Positions 28,081 to 42,769 of a stretch of 64,000 nucleotides of DNA are shown here, piece by piece. Each line of letters starts with the position of its first letter. Position 1 is the first letter of the stretch. The stretch is from Ridgeia piscesae (Eukaryota; Annelida; Polychaeta; Sabellida; Siboglinidae). Below the pieces are notes generated by a model. The model saw nothing but the letters and a program-made list of their open reading frames with translations. It did no database searches and was not told the DNA's origin. The stretch is taken from assembly GCA_025642075.2 (NCBI GenBank), contig JAODUO010000469.1, positions 247,501 through 311,500 of the forward strand, read 5' to 3'. The position numbers and the translations under genes are program-made.

Positions 28081-28245
28081 CTGTGTCGTTCTGGCGCGCT
28101 GTCAGCCGCCTGTAACTGCTGCACGCGCTGACCTAGTTTTCTTTCATATTGTAATCACTGAACACCGGAGTAGACGACGCCCCTTCGTCGTGGCGACGTC
28201 ACACGTTCTGGCTAGTGCCGCCCACTCGTCGCCATATAAGGGGCG
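28081..28245 (-). promoter_or_regulatory. Cluster of CRE-like site, GC box and CArG box; candidate promoter
   Basis: On the plus strand there is GACGTCAC (28195-28202, seven of eight bases of a CRE), CCGCCC (28218-28223, a GC box) and CCATATAAGG (28232-28241, a perfect serum-response CArG box). These three within 50 bases resemble immediate-early promoters, and vertebrate PLK2 and PLK3 are immediate-early, serum-induced genes. On the minus strand a donor-like GTAAGC begins at 28081, so a short non-coding first exon of the kinase gene could start here. This is inference. The promoter could also serve the plus strand, or be chance. Confidence 0.3.
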
Positions 28246-29712
28246 AAATATGCTAACGAGCTGCGACGAGCTCGCATTAGTCACACCTTTCACGTCATTT
28301 GTGGCGTTGTTATCGGACAAGTTCAACTGTTTTAACAGTGGCGAGTTACGTCAAATATCGCTAACTGATCTGTTGTGTTTAATAATGCCAACTCTGTGGT
28401 GGGTTTGGGAGGATAAAATGAGGTCCATCATGTTTTTCTTTATGACCGAACCCTCGATTAACAAAAGACCAATGATAATAATAATAGAAGATCCTCTTCC
28501 AATCACATTAATTGTATTGGAGGATATCAATCTGGCAATGTTAAGTTTTTTCGAGCTCTGTTAAATTAGATTTAGGGTTAACTGTGTGCTTGTTTTCATC
28601 ATCATCTTTGGCCATGATGTTTTAAATGTTATGTGTGGTCAAACCTGATACACAAATAAGAATGATAAATAATAATAACACACGGAACTTTATATATCGC
28701 TTTTATGTAAGCGATATAAAACCATACACCAAACCATGCTCGAAGCATCACAACACAACGGTACAGCATTATTTTAACCTGTGAATTATAAATTAGTATA
28801 AACACATAAATGAAAAGAATACGACTGGTGTCATAACTTGAATAAATGTTAGTGTTTGCATGCGCCGGACAACAGAACTTAAGATGAAGAAACGTGTCAC
28901 TAGTCTGGGGACATAAATGCCACTTTAATACAACCTCCACGTCAATAAAATAACTAACATCATTTGTAACTAACATCAACCAATTTATTATATAGTGGCT
29001 CATTAACAAGCTTGAAACGTTGTGAATAAAAACAACCCCCGTCCAGTTACTAAGACACGCCCCGCCCACTGCGGACGTTGTTTTACGTCGTATCAAGCGG
29101 AACAGCGTATGCCAAATATGGCAACCCGGACCTGTCAATCAACGACGTGTGACACAGCTGAAAGGACAACTCATAGACATGCGCTGGTTATAGCTTCTGT
29201 ACAACGGAACGGCGTAGTAAGCAGTCGTTGTGGTCAGGTTTTATTTATACTGCTTACTGTGGAGTTTCGACATCCGGGTAGCAGACAGCGACACCCACTG
29301 ACCACCGGTGAGTGGACCGGACCACCGGACCACCGGACCAGACATACGTCATAATGGTACTGCATCAAGAGGATGATTCTACTCTGTCCGGATGTGATGT
29401 GATGAGATGATAGGGAATGTTGTTAACACGATGTTCCGTTAAATTATCAACACTGGCGTTAAAATATCTTACATATGACAAGTGATGACCTGGTTCGGTC
29501 AGATTGTTCTGGAATGATTTTTTTCTTCAGAGAAATTATGGATTAAGGATTTGGATAAAGGGATGGGATGAACTGGTCGCACTGAAGTGTTCATGATCAT
29601 AAAAAAGAAGCGTGGGAGGCGCGTACATAGAAAAGTATTCTTAACATCCGCCGCCCCCTCTCCGTCTTTTACTCATCCACTCGCTCTCTGCCCATCTCAC
29701 TTACATCTCTCT

Positions 29713-29827
<115 letters not shown>

Positions 29828-31544
29828 AATACATACATACATATAAAATAATAAATATTACATATTATTTTTTTTACTATAGTTACTACTAACTTTTAAC
29901 AAGTACTTTCATGTTTTTATATCGTATGAACATTTTAATCATTTATGTATCTCCACTTTTTTATTAACATTAATATGTGATGGTACATTTCGTAATAATA
30001 ATAATAAGTAATAATAATAATGTGGCGTTAGGCAATACGTAAGAGTTGTTTAATAGATAGATATCAGTACCATTTATGTTGTGCGATATAATAATGGTTA
30101 AAGATGAACTGGCACACAAATGGCGGTAAATCAAAATAACACCAAAACGCATGCATCTGGCGTTAGCAAAACACAATAAAATACCTATAATAGTAGCTTT
30201 CCCATGCTTCAGATGAATGAGAATAACGATACAATGTATAGTTCAATGTACAAGAGATTGTTGGTATGAAACACGATTTTGTCACCTTTAAAATCAATTA
30301 AGAAACTACTGTATGAGAAAAAACACTTTCTATGCTAATAGAACGATGCACGTTTCCGGTTTGCTGACTTCTGTTCAAATGGAAACTGTCGAATTTCTCA
30401 CTTAGCATGTCAAACAAAAACAAGAACACCTTTCTCGTCTATAGCCATTAGTGTATCGCGTTTTACCGAAGCTAATCACCATGTCTCCACATCACGACTT
30501 CATGATTATACTTAATGGGCGACATTAGCATTATTGTTGAAACCGTTTAATCGAAATATCTCAGTACGCCACGGGCAATTTCCCCGTTTCCACAACAGCC
30601 TACCCCCAGCAGGTATATTTTCTGCAAGCTTATGTAGGGTTGAAAAGAAAGAAACCTAAAAGTATCCGCTTGAGAGCCCACTTAGGTGAATGACAAAAGA
30701 CGCACCTAGATATAACTGGGGAAAAAACGTGAACTGTGACGTCACAATCACCTACGTCTACACAAAACAAAGCATTTCGGGAGACGTCGAAACGTGAATG
30801 GACGGGACGGGCTAAAGTTGTTTTTGTTTTCTACGTGATCTTTTCAGGCTGTCCCACAAGTGCTGATGGCAGAACATACATGCCCAAATTTCATCAGTAC
30901 AACGCACCGAGGTATGTCGCAAAACATATGGTAACTGCAACGAATCTCAACTTTGTGCTAGTTAGTGACCATGGGAGAGTCTTCCAGTCTGTAGGCTGTA
31001 GAGGTCTAGCTGAAATGTAGCCCAGCTCTGTGACCGAGAAACGCTGTCATCACTGGTTTTGTATTATTCGCTAGGTGTCGCTAGTAGTTCCACACTAATT
31101 CTGCTGTATGATGGACGTGTTCCACCCATTTTGTGGAAATAATTTATTAATGTGCATGCATTATTTTGAGTACCAACATTATGATAGTGTGTAAGGAAAC
31201 ACACCCGTTATGTAATATGAACAACACAGGTGCGCCTTTATTTGCACATTGTAGTCAATCAAACAAAGACGAGTTCGTATGCTCGATGTTCTAGATGCTC
31301 GCTATTTACGTTTTACTATTAGTGTTAGGTTTGCACAACAGTATTATTTATCAAAATTGAAATGCGTACTTTAATTAAAACATGGATCAAACGTGATGAT
31401 GATTAATAGAGGAACTTTCAGATACGTTGCACATGAGTAATTTTGGAATGACGGACACGAACGGGGACGTATTTACACAACTTTTCTCTGACTATTATAT
31501 GATGATGATAATGCTATTGATGATAAATAGATTACTAATACTAC

Positions 31545-32136
<592 letters not shown>

Positions 32137-33400
32137 AAAACAAAAACAACGAGACCAGAACAAGAATAAAAAATAGAATAATACTTATACTATTACTACT
32201 ACTACTACTACTAATAGGCATACTATGCTATTCGGTCGAAATGCGACTGTCAAACTAGATTTTGTTTTATAAAATTATTCCTTATAGAGGTAAACTTGCT
32301 CGTCAATGGTTTTTAAAATGTTTACCCGAGCGTGCATTGTTATCACAAACTATACAGTGTTGCATGACGCGAATTGGTGAACGTCTTGACCGAGACACTA
32401 CACAAGCAATGAGCGCTTCTGCACGTCTCGGAACACAGAGTGTATAGTACTTGTATTGATGAGTAGAACCAGAACGATCGACGGTGTTTTCAAACTGGAG
32501 AGCTGATGACGCACGCATGTGCATCCTTGGTACAATCACGTGTGCAGTGTGTGGTCAACACTGGTTATACACTCTAGGAGTACCGCTATGGAATAACAGT
32601 AGATAGTTTTAGTTTAGTGTTGTGATTTGCATTACGGGTTTTCAAATACAAGCTCTGTGTGAAATGCTGATTTGTTTGAATGACGTGTATGATTTCATTT
32701 GGCTTGAATTTAAAAGCCGGACGGCGCCTTCGTGATCCGTTGTCAATGAGGCGATAGAGTAGAAAAAACGCTTCGGGAGTGTGAAACGATGACGCGCGAA
32801 TGGTCATAATCACCTTGCTGTCAAGCCTAACAAAAAGTAGACTTCCTTTTATAAAGCAACAGTTACTGAGTTAATATGAGGTCATAATAGTTATGACAGT
32901 TATTAAAACATGTGCAGAACTCGGATCTAGATATTGTTGAAGTGAAGGTTTGAATACAATGTATAAATTAGACCAGTGCCCGACGGACCGGTCAACGTAT
33001 TTAGTAGCGTTCATCAGTGTTGAAAATAGTTCAACCTGTCTTCTCGTGTAGCGATTTGTCAATAACAAATCAAAAGAATGAATGACATCACTATTTACTT
33101 CCTCCGGATTATGTCCATCAAGTTGCAATATCGAACTTGAGAAAGCCCTTGAATGAGTCAACTAGAAAAGGAACCACTCCAATTTCGACCAGCGGAAAAG
33201 TAAACACTCGATTGTTACAGGGTTTGTCGGTCTTCTCAGTGCCCAGGCGTTTGTTGACGATGCCCACTTAGCAAATATTTAATTGTGGGTTTTCCGGTGA
33301 ACCTGTTGAAACATTGACACCGCGTCAAAGTAGTGGAACAGAAAGCTTAACAAGTTATATGAACTACATTTTCAGACGACCGGAAGAAAAAACGAAATTA

Positions 33401-33707
33401 GTGAGCGGTGGTCGCACGGTAGAGCGCCGGACTGTCAATCGAGGGGACGGTGGTTCAATCTAACCTACCGCCGTTTCGAAACTTAGGCAATTTCGTTCAC
33501 CTCACATTTGCCTGTGTCTTTCGGAAGAGACAATAAAAACCGGTGGTCCCTTCTATCTGGTGTCTATACAAGGGGAAGTAAAATATCCCACACAGGGGGT
33601 AAATTTATGTGTAACCTGTAGTTGACTCCCCAATTCTAGAGAAGGACAACTCCAATTCCAAGTTTGGGCTGTTTGGAGGTAACAACATAAGAACTAAGAA
33701 CTAAGAT
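33401..33707 (+). mobile_element. tRNA-headed SINE with invertebrate core domain
   Basis: The head (33401-33470) resembles a tRNA. It has an A-box-like GGTAGAGCGCC, an anticodon-loop-like CTGTCAA (GTC, Asp type) and a B-box-like GGTTCAATCTA. The body contains GTGTCTTTCGGAAGAGACAA followed by CCGGTGGTCCC. I recognise this block from widespread invertebrate tRNA-SINEs, of the type grouped as Meta-SINEs. The 3' end is a short GAACTAA-type tandem tail near 33690-33705. The head is too diverged to be a working tRNA. Confidence 0.7.
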
Positions 33708-35920
33708 TGCTAGATATAGATGTAGGTATTGCTCTTGTAATTCAACTATACTTTCACCAATTGCACAAAGAGACGTGTTCTAACATGTCGCAGGAATGTT
33801 GCCGTCGGTGAATAAGGACCCAACGGCAACATTTATTTCTGTTCACGACCTTGTAGGCTACTGCGGTTACGTTTCGCTCATAAAATGCTTTTCCGTAACG
33901 CTAGAATGCAAACCCGCCCCTCTCTTCTATCACACACTGCAATATGCAGTGTCGCTATCGTCGTTGTTTCCACACTTAAGAGACAACAGTCGCGAAGATG
34001 TGCATTGCAGACAACTATTGTCGCCTTTTTCGTACACGTCACAACAAAGACAACACTACTATGTGCTTAACGTGTAATTTTACCACCAGCTGACAACATG
34101 TATTTTCCTTCAATTAACAAGACACCAAATAATGTCAACCTATTATGATCCGACAAAAACAAAAATAAAACAATGTAAAACGTCTAACGGGGCCAGCATT
34201 TTCGCCATTTAGTGGGCACATGAATACTTCAACAAATCTATAGTTATTCATTTATAATAGACACTAATTTACAATATCATGAATATGAAAGTAGGAGTAG
34301 GCTATCATGCATAAATTTAATAATAATAACAAATTATAGAAACTCTAGAATTTAGACCTAATGACATATACAGGATCTTTCTTCTGTGTATTGTAAAATC
34401 GAACATATTATTTAAATATATAAATTAGATGTTATTTAACATTTTAGCTATAGGTGGCATCATTGCTAGCCAGTGGTCGAAACTGGAGAAGAGCTGATGT
34501 TGACGTAATCAGCCGCAGCGACCCCTGACGCACGAGGGTGATTGGTTGTGATTCATTTTGTCCATATACCACACGAGTGGCGCCACCTGACGAATGAAAG
34601 TAGGTTCAAAACGCGTTGATACCGTGTAGCTTTCAGAACGAGGCAGCGTGACATCCAGTATATCGACAGACACGTTACATGGGTAAAACCGCATAAGATC
34701 CCTATTCTGATAGACGGGACGCGCATCATCGCATTATCGAAAGCCCCATACCGAGTATTAAAGTGATTTGAACCAATCCCAAGCAACATCACATATGTCA
34801 ATGTCATTTTTGACTTTCCGAGCTTATGCTGCTACTTCTAAATACGAAGGTCAACATCATAAATAAGAATTTGTAAACCTGATGAGACTGGTCGTGATAA
34901 CACATGAGCACACACATGCGACACGCGGCACAATGTAACATTCCGTTGTTTGGAACTTGTCGCGGCAACAGGTGCGATTTAACGCCCGAACTTAGTCGAG
35001 CTCACCCGTAGAAGTATAGATTCAATCTAGCATAGCGTCTTCTCTGAACGCCGATTGACTAGCGCCCAGAACATAATTTAAAAAAGCTAAGCTACACTCC
35101 TCGTGATGTAATCGACACTATTATGTCATGTATATACAACCGGTTTCGCCATCACCCTTAAGTGAGCACATATCTCAGAAAGATGTAAGGATGCTTTTTT
35201 TTTAATGTGTGCCTTTATAACAAAAAGCGACCGTGCATTCATGAGTTGGTGCAGATAAATAAGAAGCAGGTGTTTCAGTGATAGAAAAGTAAGTGAAATG
35301 ACCATTATGAAAGCTATTGTGACAATCTCGTCTGGTTGGTTTGTGTATTCAAGTCATCCGGCACATTTGATATTATCGCGCTTTATGTTCTGACACGTAC
35401 GCCACCGTCGCCATAATTGCGCCAGCGCTCCTGCTCAGACACAATGCGCGTGGTGTTTTATTGGTTGTACATACATTTAATGATCGCTTATCACACACGA
35501 TGATAAATTCACCGCCGACATTTAAACCGCCTACATTGTTACACTGTCAAATATCTTAAAGACAGGCCGTTGGGTTCATAACAGACAATCCCCCACACAT
35601 AAAACAAAAAAATATGTCAGCGCACGTTACACAGACACGCGATTTATGCAGCCCTTATATATCACGGACACCGTGTGGCTGTTTGACACCCTAGCATAGG
35701 GCCTAGTAACGGGAATATGGGTCATGGCTACTAAAAAGTGCCACCATACAAGCATAACATTTACGCAACACTAATTCATCATGGACACTCTCTGACTACT
35801 TGACATATTGTGCTTGACATATTGCATACTAGCGAGACTGTGATTTACCGTTACCTTTCCGCCTGTGTCGAGTTGCAAACTTTGCCTTGTCTCTCTTGTA
35901 ACATTCCGTTGCTTGGAACT

Positions 35921-36120
35921 TGTCGCGTCAGCTCTATTGAGTCAACAATACGGAGATTCTTCAGCGAAACTTCGGGACGTGACCTGGCTGAGTCCGGGCG
36001 TCCTCTTAGACTCCTTCTCGCCAACCGGGCGATCGTTTTCGGTCGGAACGATTCCATGCTCTTGCTGAGGAAAGCCCGCAAGAAGCGAGATGGCTTCGTT
36101 TCGACGTCGTGGTCAGACAT
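35921..36120 (-). CDS. Possible first coding exon, unknown protein
   Basis: From an ATG at 36120 with a purine at -3, the minus strand reads MSDHDVETKPSRFLRAFLSK, then a basic stretch (RPKTIARLARRSLRGR), and reaches IVDSIELTRQ before a possible donor (CAA|GTTCCA). The residue mix looks like a real protein, with an amphipathic basic helix, in contrast to the surrounding AT-rich DNA. I do not recognise a family. The donor is weak and the opposite strand is also open, so this is tentative. It could be an exon of a separate gene or a chance frame in a GC-rich island. Confidence 0.25.
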
Positions 36121-36797
36121 TTCGAATTATTTTATATGTAAATGAGTTTTGTAAACGAGTTCGTTCTAGGGCCACTGATTAAGTTGCCCGCGTCGCCGCA
36201 TCAAATTTGAGTTGGTTTACTTGTCTGGTTTTGGCTTCAGTCGCGTCCGGAGTGATGTCTCGCTGAATATGCGAGTGTCGTCAAAATGTTTATGTATACA
36301 CACTATTTGTGTTGTCTGCGCGAATCAACAGACTTACAAACTTCTCCCGAGCTACCCGCAAAAAGTCCTGCTGGTTAGTCAAGGGTCCAGACAAACACAA
36401 ACTCCTTGATGTGATTCGTCAAATGTCCTGTTTGTTGTCCAGTTATTCCGGACAGTCGGTCAAACACTTCTTCCTCCCTCGTTCCTAGCTAGGTCCGATC
36501 GCCTGCCCAACACTCAGGACGGACGTGACAAACAGCTGGGCGTAGGGGCGGACCTTCCTCGCGTCTCCACTCACCCGTCGTGCCAAACAGACTGCGTTAA
36601 CAACATTCTACATCTACCGAGTACCTCTCGTGTGGTCGTATCCCGTGTCAAGTGTATGGCGCGCCGATGCGACTTTGTTACTCATCGAGCAGTAGGCTAC
36701 TCGGAACATGCAATCGTACCAACAACTATTATCGCTTTCTATTTTGGAGTACGACGAAGAATGAAGGTTGTGAAATGCGTTCACTCACTTGTAATTA

Positions 36798-36821
36798 TTA
36801 TATAACTTATAAGTTATATAA
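36798..36821. repeat. 24-base perfect palindrome
   Basis: TTATATAACTTA is followed directly by its reverse complement, with no loop. Confidence 0.9.
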
Positions 36822-39800
36822 CTTTCACAAACACCACAATTGAAACGTTAATTTGCATACAATATAAAGAAATCTAAACAGGCGCAAAAATCAAAACCCA
36901 CATCCATCTGCCATAAATTATTTATATTGCCAACCGTTCATTTGACAAAAAGTAGGTCTATATATTTTCCGAATAACTTGTCACGTGATCAAATGGTATA
37001 AATGCTAGCAAGATTGATAGCAAAGGTAAATATTGTTCATGGATTATATATACGTAGCTTAAAATAGTAGTTTCACTGAGAGTACGATAACAAGGGGATC
37101 CTTATTACAGGTTACTCATGTCGGCTGTCGCTATGACAGCTTTGGCTTACCATAGGAGGAGACCAACGCAGCGAGTCTCGACAGCTGCCACTTGATCCGG
37201 GCCCGCTAGAACGTGGGTTGGCATGTGATACAATATTGGCCCATAACATTAAACTTCTTGCCGATAAATACCAGGTCAAACGTTGAACGAACACTTCAAA
37301 CGTTAATGTATTGCGCCCTTGACATTGTGTCCACCATTAGTCCATTTTATATCCAGGGTTCCGTGGGATCATTCCACTGTTATTTTGATTTTCGATTTTT
37401 TTGACTAATTAAATGAGTCACACGATAATTTACCTGTAAAGGGTGTTCACATCTAATTAAAACACAACGTGAAAGCGAATAGCAAGAACTCTCGGAAACA
37501 CACCACATTTTAAAATAATGTTTTGTGGTAGGCCTTATGCATTATTTCATACTTGGCTTTGTTACATTGGTGTTGATGTCATACACGCTTGTTCAGAGAA
37601 GACCTCGTTTCTGTAACTCTGATTTACATGTCTACGCGACGCGTCGCGACACAAAACTACTTTCCCTGACTGAGTGTTAAGATTATGTTTCAAGGTTTTC
37701 GATTAACTTGCGTCACACGTGTCCTTGCTGTGTTTAGATTTGATGGTGTCAGCGGTTTTACTAAGTGACACAAAATTAACGAGATGAAAGAAACGAAAAT
37801 ACTTCCACGAAAGTCAATACACGACAGAACGTTTTTACCGCATACTCAATTATAACACCATTAAAACTAATGTGAGCGACCCACAAGAAACAATTATAGT
37901 GTTTTAATAAACACAACAACATCTCGCGAGCTTAATTTATTGTATAAGGCCTTCGTGTATGACCCCAAGCTGTCGGTGTGCGATGGTATGACTATCCTGT
38001 CCGATCTAACACATTACAAAGGCATTAAACGTATCTATCGATTAGAGCGTGTATCTGTGTCGAACGTTATACAATGTAACTAAAAAATCTTAAAATCTGT
38101 ATGGGTATGATTCATCTTGTAGATTAAAAAACTTTTCTCTGTTATTAATGACTGCAGTTTGATTCGGGCAGTGATACAGTGGTGACTGTGTAGCAAATGT
38201 CAACATCTTAAATGGTTTATTGTTACTCGTATGGAAATTAAAATTAGTCAGGCTTATACGCATAGAGGTCGTAACAAATAAGGAAGGTGACGCAATAAAT
38301 GGATGATTGTTGCACATATAAAGTTGGCTCAAAATGGTAGTTTAGAGTCGTTAGAGTATACCAGTATCCTTGTGCCTATTCATTTCCCGACATTTTGGGT
38401 ATATTTGGTTGTATTCATAGGGACTGAATTGCGGGATATAATTAATCTGTCTGCCAGACGTAGTGTCGAGCAGTCTGCGTCACGCGTGGCTGAACAGAAG
38501 GTGACAACCGGAAGTTACCGAACGTTGAGATTGTAAATGTTGTCCTGTTCCGAAAAAATGTGAGTGCAGTTTATTTTTACAACTTGATGACATTCTCGCC
38601 AGTCACTCACTGTGTTGTTGTCAACAACTGCACGTAGACCTACAGATGATGTCACAAACAAGGTGACTATCAAGTCAACCGAACACTGCACTCCCATCCA
38701 TTAGGCGTCACAACAGCGCGCTGTAAGGGCCGTATCAACTCAATCACACTCCACAATGGGCGGTGACACAAACGTTCCTGTTCACTTCACCTTTCGAGAG
38801 CATTTCAGTTCACAACGTGCACCGCCGGAGCAATAGGCTCGTGGACTTTGAGCACGGTACTGAAGGACAGGCAGAGAAGGACGTGTATTCGGTCATCAGG
38901 TTTCCTACTCGACGCTCGCCATTTAATTGGTTCGTGTCGAAGTGCTAATTTCAACATTACAGATGTTAATAATAAACCATGTGCAATTCATCATGCAGCA
39001 GGTGCGATAATATAAGAACCGAGAACGACGAACTGCCGCCACGTATTCGTGCAGGGATGAAAGACTGCAGTATGATCTAATGTATAGGTTATCGGGTCTG
39101 TAAAAAACCATTGCCCAATAATATATCCCAGGCCCGTATAGGACATCTAATAATAATGTGTAACTTGTTACGTAACTCATGAGTAAACAATACCAGCTGG
39201 CACCTAGATTTAGGCCTGCAAATAGACATGACGCAATTTATTGTCGCCGAGTCTTCACTCTAGTGTGTTGTTAGAAACCAATTCACGTGACCTGCTTTAT
39301 GTTATAATGACGCGACTAATATAGTAGGTCCACAGAACATTTCAAATATATTATGTATGTTGTAGTATCAGCACATATGTGTATATAAATCACCGGGTAT
39401 TACACTCATGCTACCTACACACTGGAGTCATGTTATGGTGCTATATATAGTGTTTGAAGTCACGCAACAAACGGTGTTTTATGACGTCATCCGATGAAGT
39501 GAATTTCTTCATCGTGGTAACGCGAAGTGTATGTCTTTGGCGCAAAATACAATGTTTTGTCAAACACATGAATTTGTGTCTCTAATACTTGTAAATATTA
39601 CTTTTTGTAGCTTCCTTTCGTCATTCCTTGCAACAGTGTATAATAAAGGTTGTGTGTTAATTTCAGTAATTCTTGACTTGTACTTTTCAAGATATGTTGT
39701 TTGAAAATGTTCATACATTTGGTACATGGCGGCCATTTTGGATGCTAATTTGCATAATTTATGCAAAGATATTTCATTATAAAACTGATGAATGATAAAT

Positions 39801-40446
39801 CTAAATGTCTAATAGAATTATGGCTATGACTTAAAGAAGATACTGTAGTCCCACTGGGGTTCTGCTACCTTTAAAGAAAACAGTAAAACACATATTTTTA
39901 TTTCTTGGATGTTTCTTTTGCGTTGTCGTGTTTATTTCGACATCTGTTTGAAATTACTGTTGTTTGTAGAAACGTGACCACGACATCGCATGCGCAGAAA
40001 CACTGGCTGACTATACTTTCTGGAGAGACATGATAATTATGTCCGACACCGGCAACGTGTGCTCACGTTGGCTGGAGTGGACGTGATAACAGAGTTAAAA
40101 CCCTTATCTGATGTTATCGCTCTCTGCTGACATCAACATGTCCTTAATGTTAGACAGGTTTATTGGTCAACAAAGACTTTCTTCGGCGGGAATAGATTGT
40201 CTGTAAAGTAGTTCATATGGATTACTCAGTATATAAAAACATGTTATGTTACCGAAAGTTACGTAATCTTAGTTTAAAGGTATTTTGAAGTAAAACAATG
40301 CATTATAAACATATATTGTAAATAGATAAAGAAATAAATGTTTATATTCGTGTAGACAGTGTGAGTTAGGCAACCTTTTGTTGTTGCATAGGCATATGTA
40401 AAGTACTATCATTTCAATTGTGACTAACCTAGCTATATCGTAAACT

Positions 40447-40485
40447 TTATAATAATTAAAGGTTAATGTAGCTTAATTATTATAA
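40447..40485. repeat. Hairpin, 13-bp perfect stem
   Basis: TTATAATAATTAA (40447-40459) and TTAATTATTATAA (40473-40485) flank a 13-base loop. Confidence 0.9.
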
Positions 40486-41366
40486 TAATGTCAACTTATA
40501 TAATATACTACAACAAACAAATATATGTGAATAAAATAATGTGTATGATATATAGAGAGAACGTGTCGGTTCGTGTGCGCGTGCGCTTGCGTGTGAGAGA
40601 GAGCGCGCGTGCGTGCGAGCGTGCGTGCGAGCGTGCTTGTGTGTGCGCGTGACGTTCTTCCATTCGAGCGTGCACGAATCAGTGAATACATATATTAAAA
40701 CTATACGTTTACATATCACGTCGCGAAGCATCACACCATCACACTTCAACAAGTTCCTATAACGCCCCGCAAACCTTACGTAACTGAATTATATAAATTA
40801 CTCAATAAAAGGAAAGCTCCAACCTCGACACGTGACGCGATACAATGAGAGCCTAAACCATTTTGTTCGGAGTCGCGGTCAATAGACCAGCACCAAACAT
40901 AGACCAAAGCCGTTCAATAACCTACATACGGGTCGCGAAAAGTCTTTTGTACTCATGACTTATGTAACATGATATAAATAACCACGAAATGCACAACTTC
41001 GACGCCGCATAGACAAATAAAAAACTCGCCTTCGGGTTACACTGTCATTTCGTAACGAGGACATGACTTTGCAAGGACATACACACGGAATGTCAAAGAC
41101 TGACGTAAGTCACAATGATTGTGATTGAAATAGCACACCCCGAGTACTCATAATTATGAGTGTGCAAAACTGTGCATGTATATTTTATGCCAGCATGTAA
41201 AATATCATGCAAAACTACAGCTAATAAATTGTTATATGATGCAACGATAGCAATTACATCGTGTTTAATGCGCGCATTGTAAGTCCCATACACGAACCAC
41301 ATTCATGGAATCAGTGGCGTAGCCAGTATCTTGCATTGGATGGGCCACTCCAAGCAAACTCTGTAT

Positions 41367-41574
41367 ACACACACACACATCACACACACACACACACACA
41401 CACACGCGCGCACGCGCGCACGCGCACACACGCACACACGCACACGCACACGCACACGCACACGCACACGCACACGCACACGCACACGCACACGCACACG
41501 CACACGCACACGCACACGCACACGCACACGCACACACACACACAGCACACGCACACCACACACACACACACACA
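41367..41574. repeat. (CA)n / (CACACG)n microsatellite
   Basis: CA dinucleotides at both ends flank a regular CACACG hexamer core (about 41430-41530). Confidence 0.98.
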
Positions 41575-42389
41575 CTCTTGGAGGAAAGTCGAAGGGATGA
41601 TGGGAATGACGCATATTGCGTAAAAATTATAATAACAAAATGCAATTTGACTCTAGTTTAATAACCTGGCAAGTATTATTTTGAATCCTTAATAACCATC
41701 ACGCACATTGAGAATAATGACATTGTCATTGCTCTGTCAAATCGTATGCTGCAGCCAGCGACAGAAGTGGAGAATTCCTAACTTAATCCTATTTGAATGA
41801 TGACATTTTTTGCAGAAGGATAGTAATAGGAAGCAAAGTCTAACACTGGCATCCTGAAACCCCCTGTACTTTGTGACTCTATGACTCAGACAGCCATTTA
41901 TTGGTCCTCGGTTCCTTAGCATCCTAATTTTCCCAGGATTGGGAGGCCATGGCCCCCTGCCCCACTGGGTGGAATGACGGACATGTTACGTCAACAAATG
42001 CCAAGGTGATGATGACGATATTCCTGCCATTATGACGTAATACGTCGCTCATCATAAGTGTAGTGTAGACCTATATATATAATTAGGTACAGGTATACAA
42101 TTATTTTATAGTAATCGTAGTTGCAATCAACCATTGCGAACTATCATATTTGCTTTGGTGCATACGAGGAGAGGATTTATATTATAATGTCACTTGACGA
42201 CGTCTGCATGAATTTAATTTTTACATAATCTACAGCTTGACAGCGCAGTACGAATGCATATAAATCGAGTTGTACAGAACGCCAAGGACGGCTGCTTCCA
42301 GGTTACCTTGCTCAACAAATTGATACAGTGCTGAAAGATGAAGACACAGGGTATGGGACAGATAGATGTATACCACTGTAGCGACATAC

Positions 42390-42750
<361 letters not shown>

Positions 42751-42769
42751 CGACAACGTAGCATCACCC

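Larger units (their letters stand above)
36121..42389. other. Gene-poor region
   Basis: No supported gene. Features seen: a 24-base perfect palindrome (36798-36821), a TGACGTCA (39482-39489), a hairpin with a 13-bp perfect stem (40447-40485), a CGTG-rich stretch (40575-40655) and the CA/CG microsatellite at 41367. GTGGCGTAGCCAG at 41315-41327 resembles the start of transposon relics, but I could not define an element. Confidence 0.45.

Noticed and set aside
28190..28564. 124-codon plus-strand frame as a gene
   Set aside because: It has no recognisable motif and the composition drifts with the local base content. The start overlaps the regulatory cluster.
33401..33475. A functional tRNA-Asp gene
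   Set aside because: The acceptor stem and T arm do not pair properly, and the sequence continues into a SINE body.
39987..39996. NRF1-like site CGCATGCGCA
   Set aside because: It is a single match with no nearby gene or other promoter element.
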